Shown: positions 15,459 through 25,401, numbered from the stretch's first letter. The stretch is DNA of 64,000 bases from Oscillospiraceae bacterium (GCA_014799385.1 JAAVIC010000013.1:62001-126000), one strand, 5' to 3'. Translations and numbers: made by a program. The notes: a model not told the origin generated them from the sequence alone.

Positions 15459-16088
15459 TTATTTTCTTACCACATTCCCACAGCAAACAAAATCCTTGTG
15501 CATGCTGTATTCGCCAATCAGCACGATATGCTTCAACCCATTATCGTCCACATAAACAAGCTGCCATTCGCCGAAGTCGCCCTGAGCCGAGTACGAATAG
15601 AACTCCCATCTTTTATGGAGAAAATCAAGAGTTAAATCGAACCCGTATCCGACTGTATCGGTCATTTCCACAAGCGGATAATGCTTGTGCAAATCCTCAA
15701 TCGGAATAACGCCCTCAATAGAAACCTCTATCCAAGCGCGGTATTTATCGGACTGAACAATCCCTTCAAACTTACAAACCACAACGGCGGAATCGAAAAG
15801 CTCCTCCGGGTAGTCCTCCCAGCCGTTAAGCGCGGAGAGGGCGGGCGAAAACAGCATATTAAAGCGATCGCCGATGTCTTGGTCAAACGGTGCGGAAACT
15901 TTCAGAAAACGTTTCTCGCCGACTTTCGGAACACTCTCCGAACGAGTCCATATTTTTTCATCAAGGTTCGGGACGCTCTCTCCGACCTCAAGCCATTCAA
16001 AATCGTCATAAACAAGCTCGCAAAAACCGTTTACGAGTTGTGGTTTTTCATCAACAATCTCATTACAACACATGCACTTAAAGACCAT
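15459..16088 (-). CDS. Hypothetical protein with N-terminal cysteine cluster, 209 residues
   Basis: I do not recognise the family. The N-terminus MVFKCMCCNEIV has three closely spaced cysteines, and a further CC is found near the C-terminus (FVCCGNVVRK), which together could bind zinc. The remainder is a soluble, Trp- and Asp-rich protein (NGWEDYPEELFDS, DFLHKRWEFYSYS). The ribosome binding site AGGAGAGG is 6 nt before ATG. It is a single-gene unit between R2 and a bidirectional terminator, with an accessory character similar to other isolated hypotheticals here. Confidence 0.7.
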   Translation of the reverse strand: MVFKCMCCNEIVDEKPQLVNGFCELVYDDFEWLEVGESVPNLDEKIWTRSESVPKVGEKRFLKVSAPFDQDIGDRFNMLFSPALSALNGWEDYPEELFDSAVVVCKFEGIVQSDKYRAWIEVSIEGVIPIEDLHKHYPLVEMTDTVGYGFDLTLDFLHKRWEFYSYSAQGDFGEWQLVYVDDNGLKHIVLIGEYSMHKDFVCCGNVVRK

Positions 16089-16135
16089 ATCAAACCTCTC
16101 CTACAGTTATACCACTCAATATGTAAAAATTTATG

Positions 16136-16163
16136 CAATTCCCCCGCCAAAGGCGGGGGAATT
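16136..16163. terminator. Bidirectional terminator
   Basis: Perfect hairpin AATTCCCCCGCC/GGCGGGGGAATT with AAA loop, downstream of the diguanylate cyclase gene on the minus strand. Confidence 0.85.
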
Positions 16164-16177
16164 GCGCAGGCTGTTGC

Positions 16178-17911
16178 CTATACAGCCGCAACTTTATACA
16201 CTTTCTTGAGGTTTGCCTTATCGACATACATTGCCTCGTCCGCGGTTTTGATTGCGGCATCGACCCTCTCCTTGGAAAGCTCGGTGCAAACACAGAACCC
16301 ATGCGCGATATGAATCTCCAAATTATTTTCATTGTTGGCATTGGATTCTTCAACGAGCTTCTCAAATTTCTCTTTTGCTGTGTTGTAATCCGCCTCGGGG
16401 GATTCGGACTTTATCAAAGCGCAGAACTCATCTCCGCCGATTCGGAACACTCCTCCGACCTTGCCGAAGCTCTCGGAAATTATACGCGCGGCTTCCTTTA
16501 TCAGCGCATCGCCCATATCGTGTCCGAGGTTATCGTTGACGTACTTCAGGTTGTTGATATCAAGAAAGACGATTCCCAGCTTGGAAACGCGGGTTTTCGT
16601 GCATACGTCCAGAAATTCAAGATATGCCGTGCGGTTGCCCATACCCGTCAGTCCGTCGCGATAGGCAAGCTTGCTTACAATGTCATATTCATGACCTTGC
16701 CTTATCAAACGATTAGTGTTTATCTGCGTGCCGATTCCGCAGCATACGATAAAAATCAATATCCCAACGCGCAAGTGACCCGCTCGATCCATAGAGTCTA
16801 TTTGCGAATACCTTGTGTATTCCAATATACCCGAAAAGAAAATCGCGCTTATCCCAAATGTCTGAAGTATCAGCGATACACGTCTTACTTTATCCTTTAG
16901 AGCCAGCTTAAACAGCTTTATGGCAATATACAGATACAATATATTCCCGACAAGCAGAGCGATTTGCGAACCAAGCAGAATATCGTGCAAATCCTTTATG
17001 CCCGTAAGCTGCATAACCACGCAGAAAACAATATACACGGCGTCCGCAGCGCACAGCCACCTTGGGATTCGCGATTTAAGGATTCCCTGCTCGCAGTCAA
17101 GGTATAAAAACAGCGGAAGCGTATCGATAATCATTACAATGTTGTTTAAGAGTTGAATCAGTCTTCCGTCCGCGACAAAAAATTGAAGAACGCTCGTTTC
17201 GAGAATGCTCCATATTCCAATCAGCAGCGAGTATAACCCGAGGTAGAACATACCCTTGGTTCTGGTAAGATTATCATCATGATTTTGAATGTCCTTTTTC
17301 GTCAGAAGCTCCATAACCATAAGAACTATGCCGATAAGAATCATAAACAGGCTCAGCAAAATCGCCCACATTTTTTTGTGAACCATATCCGAAACAATGC
17401 ACAGCTTGTCGCCAAGATAGGTGTGGTCAATGGTAAAGGCGCTTTTGTCATACACCATTGTTATTTCAAGGCGCAAGGTCTGACCCGCGTACTTCTCACT
17501 AATATCCGCTACATTCCAAAGATTTCCGGGTGAGCGGTTATAGAACCGCGAATCGGGGCGCGCGGTTTCGCACAACAGCTCCTCGCCGACAAACAGCTTT
17601 GAATAGGTATCCTTGGTGCGGTAAATAAGCGCCGTCGAGCCGGAAATCTCCTGCGGAAGCGTGTAGTACAGATAAAGTGTGGTTTCTCCCTCGCCAAGAT
17701 ATTGGGATGGCTTAGCAAGCGAAACCTCCTCATCGCCGCCCGGGGTCAGATGCCAGTCGCCGCTGATGTCGGCATAGCTGTTCGTGCCGTTAAGCGGCGG
17801 AACATTGGTTCTGGTGCAGAGAGTCAAAATAACCAACACAACCATTCCAACAAGCCCAAGCAAATAAATTGCGTGAACACGTCCTCTCTTGGTCGTAAAC
17901 AATTCCTTCAC
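16178..17911 (-). CDS. Membrane diguanylate cyclase with extracellular sensor and intact GGDEF
   Basis: 577 residues. A first helix (IYLLGLVGMVVLVILTLC) is followed by a beta-rich extracytoplasmic domain of about 150 residues resembling 7TMR-DISMED2 sensors, then about seven membrane helices (residues about 185-400). A cytosolic GGDEF domain ends the protein (DGLTGMGNRTAYLEF, LDINNLKYVNDNLGHDMGD, RIGGDEF). The active site is complete; an RxxD inhibitory site is not visible in front of it. It should make c-di-GMP in response to an outside ligand, perhaps a sugar. GTG at 17911 follows AAGGGGG by 7 nt. It lies 44 nt downstream of the GH13 gene, probably in the same transcript. Confidence 0.9.
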   Translation of the reverse strand: MKELFTTKRGRVHAIYLLGLVGMVVLVILTLCTRTNVPPLNGTNSYADISGDWHLTPGGDEEVSLAKPSQYLGEGETTLYLYYTLPQEISGSTALIYRTKDTYSKLFVGEELLCETARPDSRFYNRSPGNLWNVADISEKYAGQTLRLEITMVYDKSAFTIDHTYLGDKLCIVSDMVHKKMWAILLSLFMILIGIVLMVMELLTKKDIQNHDDNLTRTKGMFYLGLYSLLIGIWSILETSVLQFFVADGRLIQLLNNIVMIIDTLPLFLYLDCEQGILKSRIPRWLCAADAVYIVFCVVMQLTGIKDLHDILLGSQIALLVGNILYLYIAIKLFKLALKDKVRRVSLILQTFGISAIFFSGILEYTRYSQIDSMDRAGHLRVGILIFIVCCGIGTQINTNRLIRQGHEYDIVSKLAYRDGLTGMGNRTAYLEFLDVCTKTRVSKLGIVFLDINNLKYVNDNLGHDMGDALIKEAARIISESFGKVGGVFRIGGDEFCALIKSESPEADYNTAKEKFEKLVEESNANNENNLEIHIAHGFCVCTELSKERVDAAIKTADEAMYVDKANLKKVYKVAAV

Positions 17912-17955
17912 AACATCGCCCCCTTGAGATTTGGATTTAGCCGAGTATCGCCGGA

Positions 17956-19842
17956 TTACATCTTACAGTACACCACCGCGTAATCAAACGGCGCAACGGT
18001 GATTTTCCCATCGTGGATTCCGCTGCCGTGACGTTCAAACGCGAGCTTGAAATCGTACATCATCGAGGTGTGCTCGCTGTGAAGGTCAAACGAATGTCCG
18101 CGCGTGGACTTGTTCAAAAAGATGATCGCCGCCTCACGCGTGATTTTGTCCAAACGCGAGAATACGCACACCTTGTCATCGCATTCGATAAAACGCATTT
18201 CGCCGCGCTCGAACGCGCGAGTTCCGTGGCGAACACGTCCCAACTCGCGAACAAAATCAACAAGGTCGAGATTCTCCTCGCCCCACGGATAGCAGCGGCG
18301 GTTGAACGGGTCGCGATAGCCCTCCATACCCGCCTCATCGCCGTAGTAAACACACGGGATTCCCGGCAGGAAGAACTGCAATACCATTGCGCACTTCAAC
18401 AGCGCGATTCCATAAAGATACTGCGCGCCGTCCAGGAATCTCTCCGCTTGCCAATCCTTGTCATGCCAACCCACATCTTCGCCGCCCAGACGCGTCAGCG
18501 CGCGCTCGGTATCGTGAGTTGACAAAAAGTTCATCAGCATATCTATCGAGGGCTTGGGGTAATGATCGAGAATGGACATAATGCTGTCCACAAAAAGACG
18601 TCCGTCCGCGTATTTCACATAGTTCAAAATAGCTTCCTTGAACGGGTAATTCATCACTGAATCCAACTGCCCGCCGATGAGATACCGTCTGCGGACGCCG
18701 TAGCTCTCCTTATTTGAAGCGTCCTCCCAGACTTCTCCGTAGATTATCTTATCATTGCCGAGCTTCTTTACCGACTGATTCAGATTGTCAAGGAACTCAT
18801 CGGGCAGCTCGTCCGCAACGTCCAATCTCCAGCCGCGCGCGCCCAGCTTGATCCACTTCTGTAAAATTCCGTCATCGCCGCAAATGTAGTTGGTAAATTC
18901 GGGGTTGTTTTCGTTGACATTCGGCAATGTGGAAATTCCCCACCAACTGTCATATTTATCGGGATACCCTATGAACGAATACCACGGAAAGTACGGGCTG
19001 TTGCGGTCACGATAAGCGCCGGTGTTCTCGCCGTAACGTCCGAACTTGTTGAAATATATCGAATCCGCGCCGGTATGCGAAAATACGCCGTCCAGAATGA
19101 TGTCGATACCCATCTCGTGGGCTTTGTCGCACAACTCGACAAAATCCTCTTCCGTGCCGAGCATCGGGTCGATTTTCTCATAGTTCGCCGTGTTGTAGCG
19201 GTGGTTTTCGTGTGACTCGAAAATCGGATTCAGATAGATGATAGTTACACCCAGCGACTTTATGTACGGCAGCTTTTCGATGATTCCACGCAAATCTCCA
19301 CCGAAATAGTCATTGTTGCGCACAATGCCTCTCTCATCGGGGCGGTAAAGAGGAGTTCCGTACCAATCGTCCCGAATAACTCTGTCCTCCGGGACATTTT
19401 CGTGCTTTTCTCCGCTTTTCGCGAAACGGTCGGGGAAAATCTGATACATAATTCCGCCGCGGATAAAGGACGGCATAAACATATTTTCATCGAATACGGT
19501 AAGCTGAAACAGCTCCTCGCCCTCAAAAACGCCCTCGGAAGCTCCTCTGCGCTTTATGTACCGCCGTCTGCCGTCGATAATTCCCGTGAAGTAGTAGTGA
19601 TGAAGTCCGACATAATTCGGCGCATAAACGCAGGAATAGATCTTGTCCTCGCTCGTTTCGTCCTGAAGCTCCAATTCGGTGAACCGCTCCTTAAATCCCG
19701 GTCGGAACATCACCAACGTAAGCCCCGAAACCTGCATAGATTTCGGAATCCTTACATTAAACATAGACGGCTGACCGCGCCGCAGCGCCCCGAAAGGGTG
19801 TTTATATTCGGTATTGAAGCAATCAAATAAGGGCATACTCAT
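17956..19842 (-). CDS. Glycoside hydrolase family 13, intracellular maltodextrin-active enzyme
   Basis: A 628-residue protein with no signal peptide. An N-terminal beta-sandwich (about 1-120) precedes the GH13 barrel. The conserved regions are visible: DGVFSHTG (region I), GWRLDVADE with the nucleophile Asp (region II), GEVWED with the acid/base Glu (region III) and FLSTHDTERA (region IV). The N-terminal domain and these motifs suggest a neopullulanase or cyclomaltodextrinase type. It lies beside glycogen phosphorylase, so it probably trims stored glycogen or imported maltodextrins. AAAGGAG precedes ATG by 10 nt. Confidence 0.9.
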   Translation of the reverse strand: MSMPLFDCFNTEYKHPFGALRRGQPSMFNVRIPKSMQVSGLTLVMFRPGFKERFTELELQDETSEDKIYSCVYAPNYVGLHHYYFTGIIDGRRRYIKRRGASEGVFEGEELFQLTVFDENMFMPSFIRGGIMYQIFPDRFAKSGEKHENVPEDRVIRDDWYGTPLYRPDERGIVRNNDYFGGDLRGIIEKLPYIKSLGVTIIYLNPIFESHENHRYNTANYEKIDPMLGTEEDFVELCDKAHEMGIDIILDGVFSHTGADSIYFNKFGRYGENTGAYRDRNSPYFPWYSFIGYPDKYDSWWGISTLPNVNENNPEFTNYICGDDGILQKWIKLGARGWRLDVADELPDEFLDNLNQSVKKLGNDKIIYGEVWEDASNKESYGVRRRYLIGGQLDSVMNYPFKEAILNYVKYADGRLFVDSIMSILDHYPKPSIDMLMNFLSTHDTERALTRLGGEDVGWHDKDWQAERFLDGAQYLYGIALLKCAMVLQFFLPGIPCVYYGDEAGMEGYRDPFNRRCYPWGEENLDLVDFVRELGRVRHGTRAFERGEMRFIECDDKVCVFSRLDKITREAAIIFLNKSTRGHSFDLHSEHTSMMYDFKLAFERHGSGIHDGKITVAPFDYAVVYCKM

Positions 19843-19861
19843 TACTGCTTTTCTCCTTTAT

Positions 19862-19996
19862 AACAAATATAAATGGATAATGAACAATTGAAAATGTATA
19901 ATGGATAATTTCGGAATCGGCTTTGCCGATTTATTTGATTGTATTAAACGAACAATCAAAATCCGCGCCGAAAGCGCACCGAAATTATCCATCATC
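19862..19996. repeat. Palindromic element R3 between glgP and the GH13 gene
   Basis: Perfect arms GGATAATTTCGG (19903-19914) and CCGAAATTATCC (19979-19990) enclose smaller hairpins (CGGCTTTGCCG and GCGCCGAAAGCGC). Flanking ATAATGGAT-like tracts extend the symmetry. It fills the intergenic region and no gene is present. Confidence 0.65.
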
Positions 19997-20012
19997 AATT
20001 CTACATTATATA

Positions 20013-22409
20013 TTATTTAAGATTCCAGATGTCGCGCGCATAGTCCTCAACCGCTCTGTCGGCAGAGAAGCGTCCCGCGCCCGCAATGTTCATCAGCGAC
20101 TTTCTGTTCCACTCCTCGGCATTCTTGTAAACCTGGCTGATATAATCCTGTGTGCCGCGATAGCTGTCGAAATCCGCAAGAGCCATATAGAAATCCTTAT
20201 TGCGGATAGTGTCGGCAAGCTCGTTGAAGGTCGCGCCGTTTATGCCGTTGTACAAGCGCTGCATTGCGTTCTGCAAAACGGGGCTGTTGTCGATATAGCT
20301 CTGAGGATTGTATCCGCGCATACGCAAATCGTTTACTTCGTTGGTGCGCATACCGAAAATGAAAATATTGTCCGTGCCCACCGCCTCGTGAATCTCGACA
20401 TTCGCGCCGTCATAAGTTCCGAGGGTAAGCGCGCCGTTCAGCATCAGTTTCATATTACCCGTACCCGATGCCTCTGTACCCGCAAGGGAAATCTGCTCGG
20501 AAATTTCAGCCGCCGGCATAAGGATCTCGGAGAGCGTCACGCGGTAATCCTCAAGGAATACAACGGACAACTTCTCGCGAAGAACCGGATCGTGCTTGAT
20601 CTCTTCGCCAATGCACCAGATGAGCTTGATGATCTGCTTTGCGATATAGTAACCCGGAGCCGCCTTGGACGCGAAAATATACGTCTTGGGAACAAACGGC
20701 GCGTTGGGATTTTGCTTGAGGAAGTTGTAATCCGCGATGATATTCAGCGCGTTGAGCTGCTGACGCTTGTACTCGTGCAAACGCTTTACCTGAACGTCAA
20801 AAATACTGTCGAGGTTGAGCTTTGTGCCCGTAGACTTCTCGACATATTCCGCAAAGCGCTCTTTATTCAGGCGCTTGATTTTGCCCAAACGCTCCAATAC
20901 GGACTTGTCATTCGCGAATACCTGGAATTTAACAAGCTCCGAGGCGTCCTTCTTGAAGCCCTCGCCGATACACTCGGACAGCAGATCCGTAAGCCCCTTA
21001 TTGGACTGAAGCAACCATCTTCTGTAAGCGATACCGTTGGTAACGTTCTTGAACTGCGAGGGGCGGTCGAGATATTGCGAACGGAACACATCGTCCTTGA
21101 TGATCTCGCTGTGCAGTCTGGATACGCCGTTTACGCTGTGAGAAGCCACAACGCACAGGTAAGCCATATGAATTTTACCGTCCTGAATGATGGACATATT
21201 GTGAACCTTGTCATAATCGCCCGTTCTGTTTTGCAAATCCTCGCAGTAACGGCGGTTGATCTCGCAGATAAGCTGATAAATACGCGGCAGAATGCGGCGA
21301 ACCAGATCCTCGTCCCACTTTTCGAGAGCCTCCGCCATAACGGTGTGATTGGTATAAGCAAACGTATTTGTAACAATGTGCCATGCCTGCTCCCAACCAT
21401 AGCCGCACTCATCGAGCAGTATTCTCATAAGCTCGGGAATAGCGAGCGTGGGGTGAGTATCATTAATGTGAATAGCAACCTTCTCATGGAAGTTGTTCAT
21501 AGTGCCGTAAACGTTCATGTGGCGCATTACAATATCACCGATGGAAGCCGCGCACATAAAGTACTGCTGACGCAGACGCAGAGCCTTGCCCTCAGCGTGA
21601 TTATCGTTCGGGTACAGCACCTTAGAGATAGAGTGCGCGATGTCGTTCGCGCCCAGAGCTGTCGCGTAATCGCCCGTATTGAACGCGTTCATATCGAACG
21701 ACATACTCTCCGCGTTCCACAAACGGAGCTTGGAAACGCCCTTGGAATCGTAACCCGAAACATACATATCGTACGGAACAGCGTTTACGCTCTTATAGTT
21801 CGTGTATTCAAGGCGGTGATAGTCGCCGTCCCAGTATTCGTTAAGCTGACCGTCAAAGCGCACCTCTACCGCCTGGTCGGGTACGGGCACAAGCCACGCG
21901 CCGCCGCCGGGAAGCCAGTTATCCGGAAGCTCGGTCTGCCAGCCGTCAACGATCTTCTGCTTGAAGATTCCGTACTCATAGCGGATAGAGTATCCCGTTG
22001 CGGGATAATCGCAAGTCGCCAGACCGTCCATATAGCACGCCGCCAGACGTCCCAGACCGCCGTTTCCGAGACCCGCGTCCGGCTCTTCATCATAGACCTT
22101 GTCTATCTTTACGCCGATGTCACCCAACACATTCTCAACAACATCCTGAAGACCCAGATTGTACAGGGAGGTTTTGAGGGAGCGTCCCATCAGAAACTCC
22201 ATCGACAGATAGTACACTTGCTTTCTGCCCTGAGAGTTGCACTCGTGCATAAAGTTGTGGCGCTTTTCTTTCATATAGTTCACCACAATAGACGACAGAG
22301 CGCGGTAGATCTGCTTAACAGACGCGTTCTTCAGGTCGGTTCTGAAGTCATAATCGAGGATATTTTTCAACTGCTTAAGCAGTTCCTCTTTTGATATCGG
22401 TGAATTCAT
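20013..22409 (-). CDS. glgP: Glycogen/maltodextrin phosphorylase
   Basis: 798 residues, the standard length. The protein shows the GT35 features: YYLSMEFLMGRSL near the N-terminus, LGNGGLGRLAACYMDG, the catalytic block HVNDTHPTLAIPELMR-like (here IHINDTHPTLAIPELM), KRLHEYKRQQLN, and the pyridoxal-phosphate lysine in EASGTGNMK. It releases glucose-1-phosphate from alpha-1,4-glucans. A promoter (TTGAAA-N17-TATAAT, 22458-22486 minus) lies upstream. With the downstream GH13 enzyme it forms a glycogen breakdown unit. Confidence 0.96.
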   Translation of the reverse strand: MNSPISKEELLKQLKNILDYDFRTDLKNASVKQIYRALSSIVVNYMKEKRHNFMHECNSQGRKQVYYLSMEFLMGRSLKTSLYNLGLQDVVENVLGDIGVKIDKVYDEEPDAGLGNGGLGRLAACYMDGLATCDYPATGYSIRYEYGIFKQKIVDGWQTELPDNWLPGGGAWLVPVPDQAVEVRFDGQLNEYWDGDYHRLEYTNYKSVNAVPYDMYVSGYDSKGVSKLRLWNAESMSFDMNAFNTGDYATALGANDIAHSISKVLYPNDNHAEGKALRLRQQYFMCAASIGDIVMRHMNVYGTMNNFHEKVAIHINDTHPTLAIPELMRILLDECGYGWEQAWHIVTNTFAYTNHTVMAEALEKWDEDLVRRILPRIYQLICEINRRYCEDLQNRTGDYDKVHNMSIIQDGKIHMAYLCVVASHSVNGVSRLHSEIIKDDVFRSQYLDRPSQFKNVTNGIAYRRWLLQSNKGLTDLLSECIGEGFKKDASELVKFQVFANDKSVLERLGKIKRLNKERFAEYVEKSTGTKLNLDSIFDVQVKRLHEYKRQQLNALNIIADYNFLKQNPNAPFVPKTYIFASKAAPGYYIAKQIIKLIWCIGEEIKHDPVLREKLSVVFLEDYRVTLSEILMPAAEISEQISLAGTEASGTGNMKLMLNGALTLGTYDGANVEIHEAVGTDNIFIFGMRTNEVNDLRMRGYNPQSYIDNSPVLQNAMQRLYNGINGATFNELADTIRNKDFYMALADFDSYRGTQDYISQVYKNAEEWNRKSLMNIAGAGRFSADRAVEDYARDIWNLK

Positions 22410-22457
22410 CGTTTTAATTTCCCCTTTCCTTGGATAAAAACATAATTATACTCTTAT

Positions 22458-22486
22458 ATTATACACCTTTTTTCGCTGAATTTCAA
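22458..22486 (-). promoter_or_regulatory. Promoter of glgP
   Basis: Minus-strand TTGAAA (22481-22486), 17 bp and TATAAT (22458-22463). Confidence 0.75.
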
Positions 22487-22553
22487 GACGTATTTAACAT
22501 ATATGTTAAAACAAAACAAATTCAACAGCGCGATTTTGGCTATTTTGCCGAAA

Positions 22554-22724
22554 TTACTGCTTTCTCGCAAGAAGGTATTCATCGTCCCTATCGTAGTAGG
22601 GGCAGTCATAATTTGCGCCTTGAAGGAAGCGAAACATTTCGTCCTCATCGAGGTTCACAAGGCAGGTGTAGCAGTCGTAATCCTCGTCATATACATAGTT
22701 TACGCATTCATCGCAATTAGTCAA
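22554..22724 (-). CDS. DUF6472 small cysteine-rich protein
   Basis: A 56-residue protein reading MTNCDECVNYVYDEDYDCYTC and then LDEDEMFRFLQG, CPYYDRDDEY, LARKQ: the DUF6472 pattern of paired cysteines and acidic residues, probably a small zinc protein. The start is TTG at 22724, chosen because GAGGAG is 7 nt upstream; a longer frame has no such site. It overlaps the end of the glycosyltransferase gene by 8 nt and should be translationally coupled. Function unknown. Confidence 0.75.
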   Translation of the reverse strand: MTNCDECVNYVYDEDYDCYTCLVNLDEDEMFRFLQGANYDCPYYDRDDEYLLARKQ

Positions 22725-23760
22725 GCGGATTCTCCTCTTTAAGTATACTTGTGTAAAACTCGTCCCACATCTCCAGAACGTGCTTTTTCTCATAGAACGC
22801 GTTTCCGCGCGCGGAATTTTCCACTCCCGCCGCATAGTATTCTGAATCATCGCGGAGGCGGGTAAGCTCCTTTACAAAGCCCTCAACGCTTGTTTCCCGA
22901 TAGTAGAAATCGAACAGGATATTGTTGTAAATCGGCAGGTCGCGCAGCAGAATCGGTGTATGCACGCACATCGCCTCAAGAATCGTCATCGGGAAAAGCT
23001 CGTCATACGATAGCAGAGCCATCACGTCTGCGGCATTGTAGACCTTGTTCATATCCTCGCGCTCGATTATTCCGAGGAACTTCACATTCGACGGCGGATT
23101 TTTAACCACCTTGGCAAGCTCGCTGTATCCGTCCGACATACGTCCGAAGCTGAATCCGCCCGCCCATACAAACTGCACATCGGGCATAAGCTCAGCGCAC
23201 TTCAGAAAATCGAACGCGCCCTTGCGCACCTGTAATTGTCCGGCGCACATTACGACAAACGCGTTCTCGTCTATCCCGAGTTTTTTGCGCACTTTGGCTT
23301 TCTTTTCGGCGGAAATCGGGTGGAACTGCTCGGTATCCACAAAATTCGGGATATATGTTACCTTTTCGCGCGAAATCCCATACTTTTCCAGAACATCAAT
23401 AAAATACGGATTTACCACCACAAGGTGATCCATACTCTTGTAGAATTTCAGCATATACGAATAGAAAATCTTCCGCGCGGACTTGGGAATCTTCAGGCTC
23501 TGCTCAACGGTTTCGGGCACAAAATGCACATAGCATACCGATGTGCCCTTGCGTGTGCGCCACTTCTTCTGCATAAGATACTGCGGATTTATTGTATGAT
23601 AATGTGTAATATCCGCCGCCATATGCGCGTTTTCGTACACCTCAAACTTATCGCCGAGTCCCTCTCGTACGAGCTTTACCTGCTCCATATATGCCGAACC
23701 CACGCCCTGCCCCTTGACGCTTGTCGCCTGCGACACCATATTAATTGTTTTCTTTTCCAT
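22717..23760 (-). CDS. GT4 glycosyltransferase (glycolipid synthase-like)
   Basis: A 347-residue GT-B fold enzyme. The N-terminal half carries GVGSAYMEQVKLVREGL, the linker PNFVDTEQFHP leads into the second domain, and the donor-site motif E-x7-E is in DELFPMTILEAMC. It resembles Firmicute enzymes that add glucose to diacylglycerol, the lipoteichoic-acid anchor route; the acceptor is an inference. ATG at 23760 follows GGGGGAAG. The promoter TTGACT-N17-TATAAT lies at about 23810-23838 on the minus strand. DUF6472 overlaps its end. Confidence 0.82.
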   Translation of the reverse strand: MEKKTINMVSQATSVKGQGVGSAYMEQVKLVREGLGDKFEVYENAHMAADITHYHTINPQYLMQKKWRTRKGTSVCYVHFVPETVEQSLKIPKSARKIFYSYMLKFYKSMDHLVVVNPYFIDVLEKYGISREKVTYIPNFVDTEQFHPISAEKKAKVRKKLGIDENAFVVMCAGQLQVRKGAFDFLKCAELMPDVQFVWAGGFSFGRMSDGYSELAKVVKNPPSNVKFLGIIEREDMNKVYNAADVMALLSYDELFPMTILEAMCVHTPILLRDLPIYNNILFDFYYRETSVEGFVKELTRLRDDSEYYAAGVENSARGNAFYEKKHVLEMWDEFYTSILKEENPLD

Positions 23761-23879
23761 AACTTCCCCCACTTTGACCTCCAAAATGTAGATTACCACA
23801 TACACCTTTATTATACTACACTTTACCGGAAAAGTCAATAGTCGGGATTTATATAACAAAATTCTTCTTATTTGGCGCT

Positions 23880-25199
23880 TTACTGCCCGTAATCGATTTG
23901 CTCCACTTTGTATTTATCCGGCAAGACCGTTATCAATGTGCCGCCGCGCTGTTCGGTGAGATTTGATATTCCCGCATACGCTATGTAATCAATGGATTTT
24001 GAATATATCAAATCAACGCCCATATATTTTATGCCCATATTGTTCAAATGGTCATGCCCCACGAATACCGCTTCGGTGCTGTTTTTGTTCAAAATCACAT
24101 CAAAAAAGCCGCTGTTGTGGTCGGGGCAGGAGGTTTTTTCTCCGTTTTTCCCGAACAGATACTCCGCCTTGGTGCTTCCCGCGTCCAACGCCGCCTTTGC
24201 GTCCGCAAATTCCCGGAACGGTATATGCATAAAAACAAACGATTTTACCGGCTCACCCTGTTCCTCCGAAACCGCGTCAATGGTTTCGGAATACCATTCT
24301 ATTTGGTCTTTATGTATGGAATCATAATCGTTTACCGTAATAGAATCCCGCACATAGTCGTTTGTGTCCATTAAAAAGACAATACGGTTCAGACTTCCGT
24401 CGGAATTTTCAAGTCTAAGATACTGATTATATCTCCCATAGACTGCAGGCTGACGCTCCGCATAGAGCATGGGGCAATTATCGTCCGCCATAAAATGTCT
24501 GAAAATACCCTCAAACGATTTCTCATCGTATGTCGCTATTGCCTCGGTATCGTGATTGCCGTAAACCATTGCCCACGGGATTCCGATGTTGTTCATAAAA
24601 GTGCAGAACTGATAAATCGGATTTAGATTATCTTTGCTGAACGTCTTTGTAGGGGACGTATACACCACATCTCCCGTTACTATTATCAAATCAGGGCGGG
24701 CGGACTTTATTATCTCATAGCACGCTTTCAGTGCTTTTTGGTCTAATCCTATGGTCGTTATGCTCGAACAGATGTGAATGTCCGTAAGCTGAAGTATCCT
24801 CAATTCATCGCTTTCGGCGCGGATAGTATAAACGCCGTTCTCGCGGTTATATGTTACGGTGCTGTTATGGTCGAACACGGAATAATCAAGCGAGTCGATA
24901 TAACTTTCATTATATTGTACACCACTCCGAATGATCATATTAAAAACGTATACGGTCGCGGCAATCGACAAGAGATTTGCCGTTAACTTCATCCAAAAAA
25001 GCACCCGCTCGTTCTTCATTTTTATCATCGGAAGCCCTATGATAATCCGAACCGTGAAATTAAACGCCGCTAAAAGCGGGATAGGACAAAATACAGAAAA
25101 CGACCGCCAAATTATACTTAACACCACATATACGGATAAAATCAACACCCAATACGCTGTCCATTTTATAATCGTTTTCTTTTTATTTGCGATTTTCAT
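23880..25199 (-). CDS. Membrane-anchored calcineurin-like metallophosphoesterase
   Basis: 439 residues. Three N-terminal membrane helices (about residues 10-110) are followed by a metallophosphoesterase domain with all metal-ligand motifs: TDIHI, TGDVV, YGNHDTE, FMHIPF and GHDHLNN. The active site should face outside by hydropathy, suggesting a substrate such as a phospholipid head group or nucleotide, similar to YkuE-type enzymes, but this is uncertain. GGGGAG precedes ATG by 6 nt. It is transcribed in the same direction as the GT4 gene, which starts 119 nt past its stop and has its own promoter. Confidence 0.85.
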   Translation of the reverse strand: MKIANKKKTIIKWTAYWVLILSVYVVLSIIWRSFSVFCPIPLLAAFNFTVRIIIGLPMIKMKNERVLFWMKLTANLLSIAATVYVFNMIIRSGVQYNESYIDSLDYSVFDHNSTVTYNRENGVYTIRAESDELRILQLTDIHICSSITTIGLDQKALKACYEIIKSARPDLIIVTGDVVYTSPTKTFSKDNLNPIYQFCTFMNNIGIPWAMVYGNHDTEAIATYDEKSFEGIFRHFMADDNCPMLYAERQPAVYGRYNQYLRLENSDGSLNRIVFLMDTNDYVRDSITVNDYDSIHKDQIEWYSETIDAVSEEQGEPVKSFVFMHIPFREFADAKAALDAGSTKAEYLFGKNGEKTSCPDHNSGFFDVILNKNSTEAVFVGHDHLNNMGIKYMGVDLIYSKSIDYIAYAGISNLTEQRGGTLITVLPDKYKVEQIDYGQ

Positions 25200-25282
25200 A
25201 TTTGGCTCCCCTATTCAAAAATATTGTCGAACTCGTGTATATTTTATCACAAACCGTGAAAAAAGTCAAGGAATGCCACAAA

Positions 25283-25308
25283 ATCCCCCGTCCGAACGGA
25301 CGAGGGAT
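25283..25308 (-). terminator. Terminator behind the secDF tail copy
   Basis: Hairpin ATCCCCCGTCC/GGACGAGGGAT with GAAC loop. On the minus strand it follows the remnant secDF stop codon and is followed by T residues. Confidence 0.75.
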
Positions 25309-25314
25309 TGTTTG

Positions 25315-25401
25315 TTATGCTTTTGCGGGCTTTGCGGATTTATCAACCTTTTTCCTGCCCTTACGCTTCTGCCGCCAGATCCACAACGGACCGGTGAGGC
25401 A
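25315..25401 (-). pseudogene. Detached copy of the secDF 3' end
   Basis: This encodes 28 codons and a stop, C-L-T-G-P-L-W-I-W through K-S-A-K-P-A-K-A, identical at 21 of 28 positions to the C-terminus of the intact SecDF that ends at 25795. There is no start and no upstream gene body, so it is a remnant. It is followed by its own terminator. The 113-residue gene at 25429-25770 lies between the remnant and the real secDF stop. The same arrangement occurs at the SLOG locus. Confidence 0.85.

Noticed and set aside
19923-22394. 823-codon open frame on the plus strand opposite glgP
   Set aside because: Fully antisense to a certain gene, Arg/Val/Leu-biased composition, no ribosome binding site; a codon-usage shadow. 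Similar long shadows lie opposite yidC, secDF and cheA.
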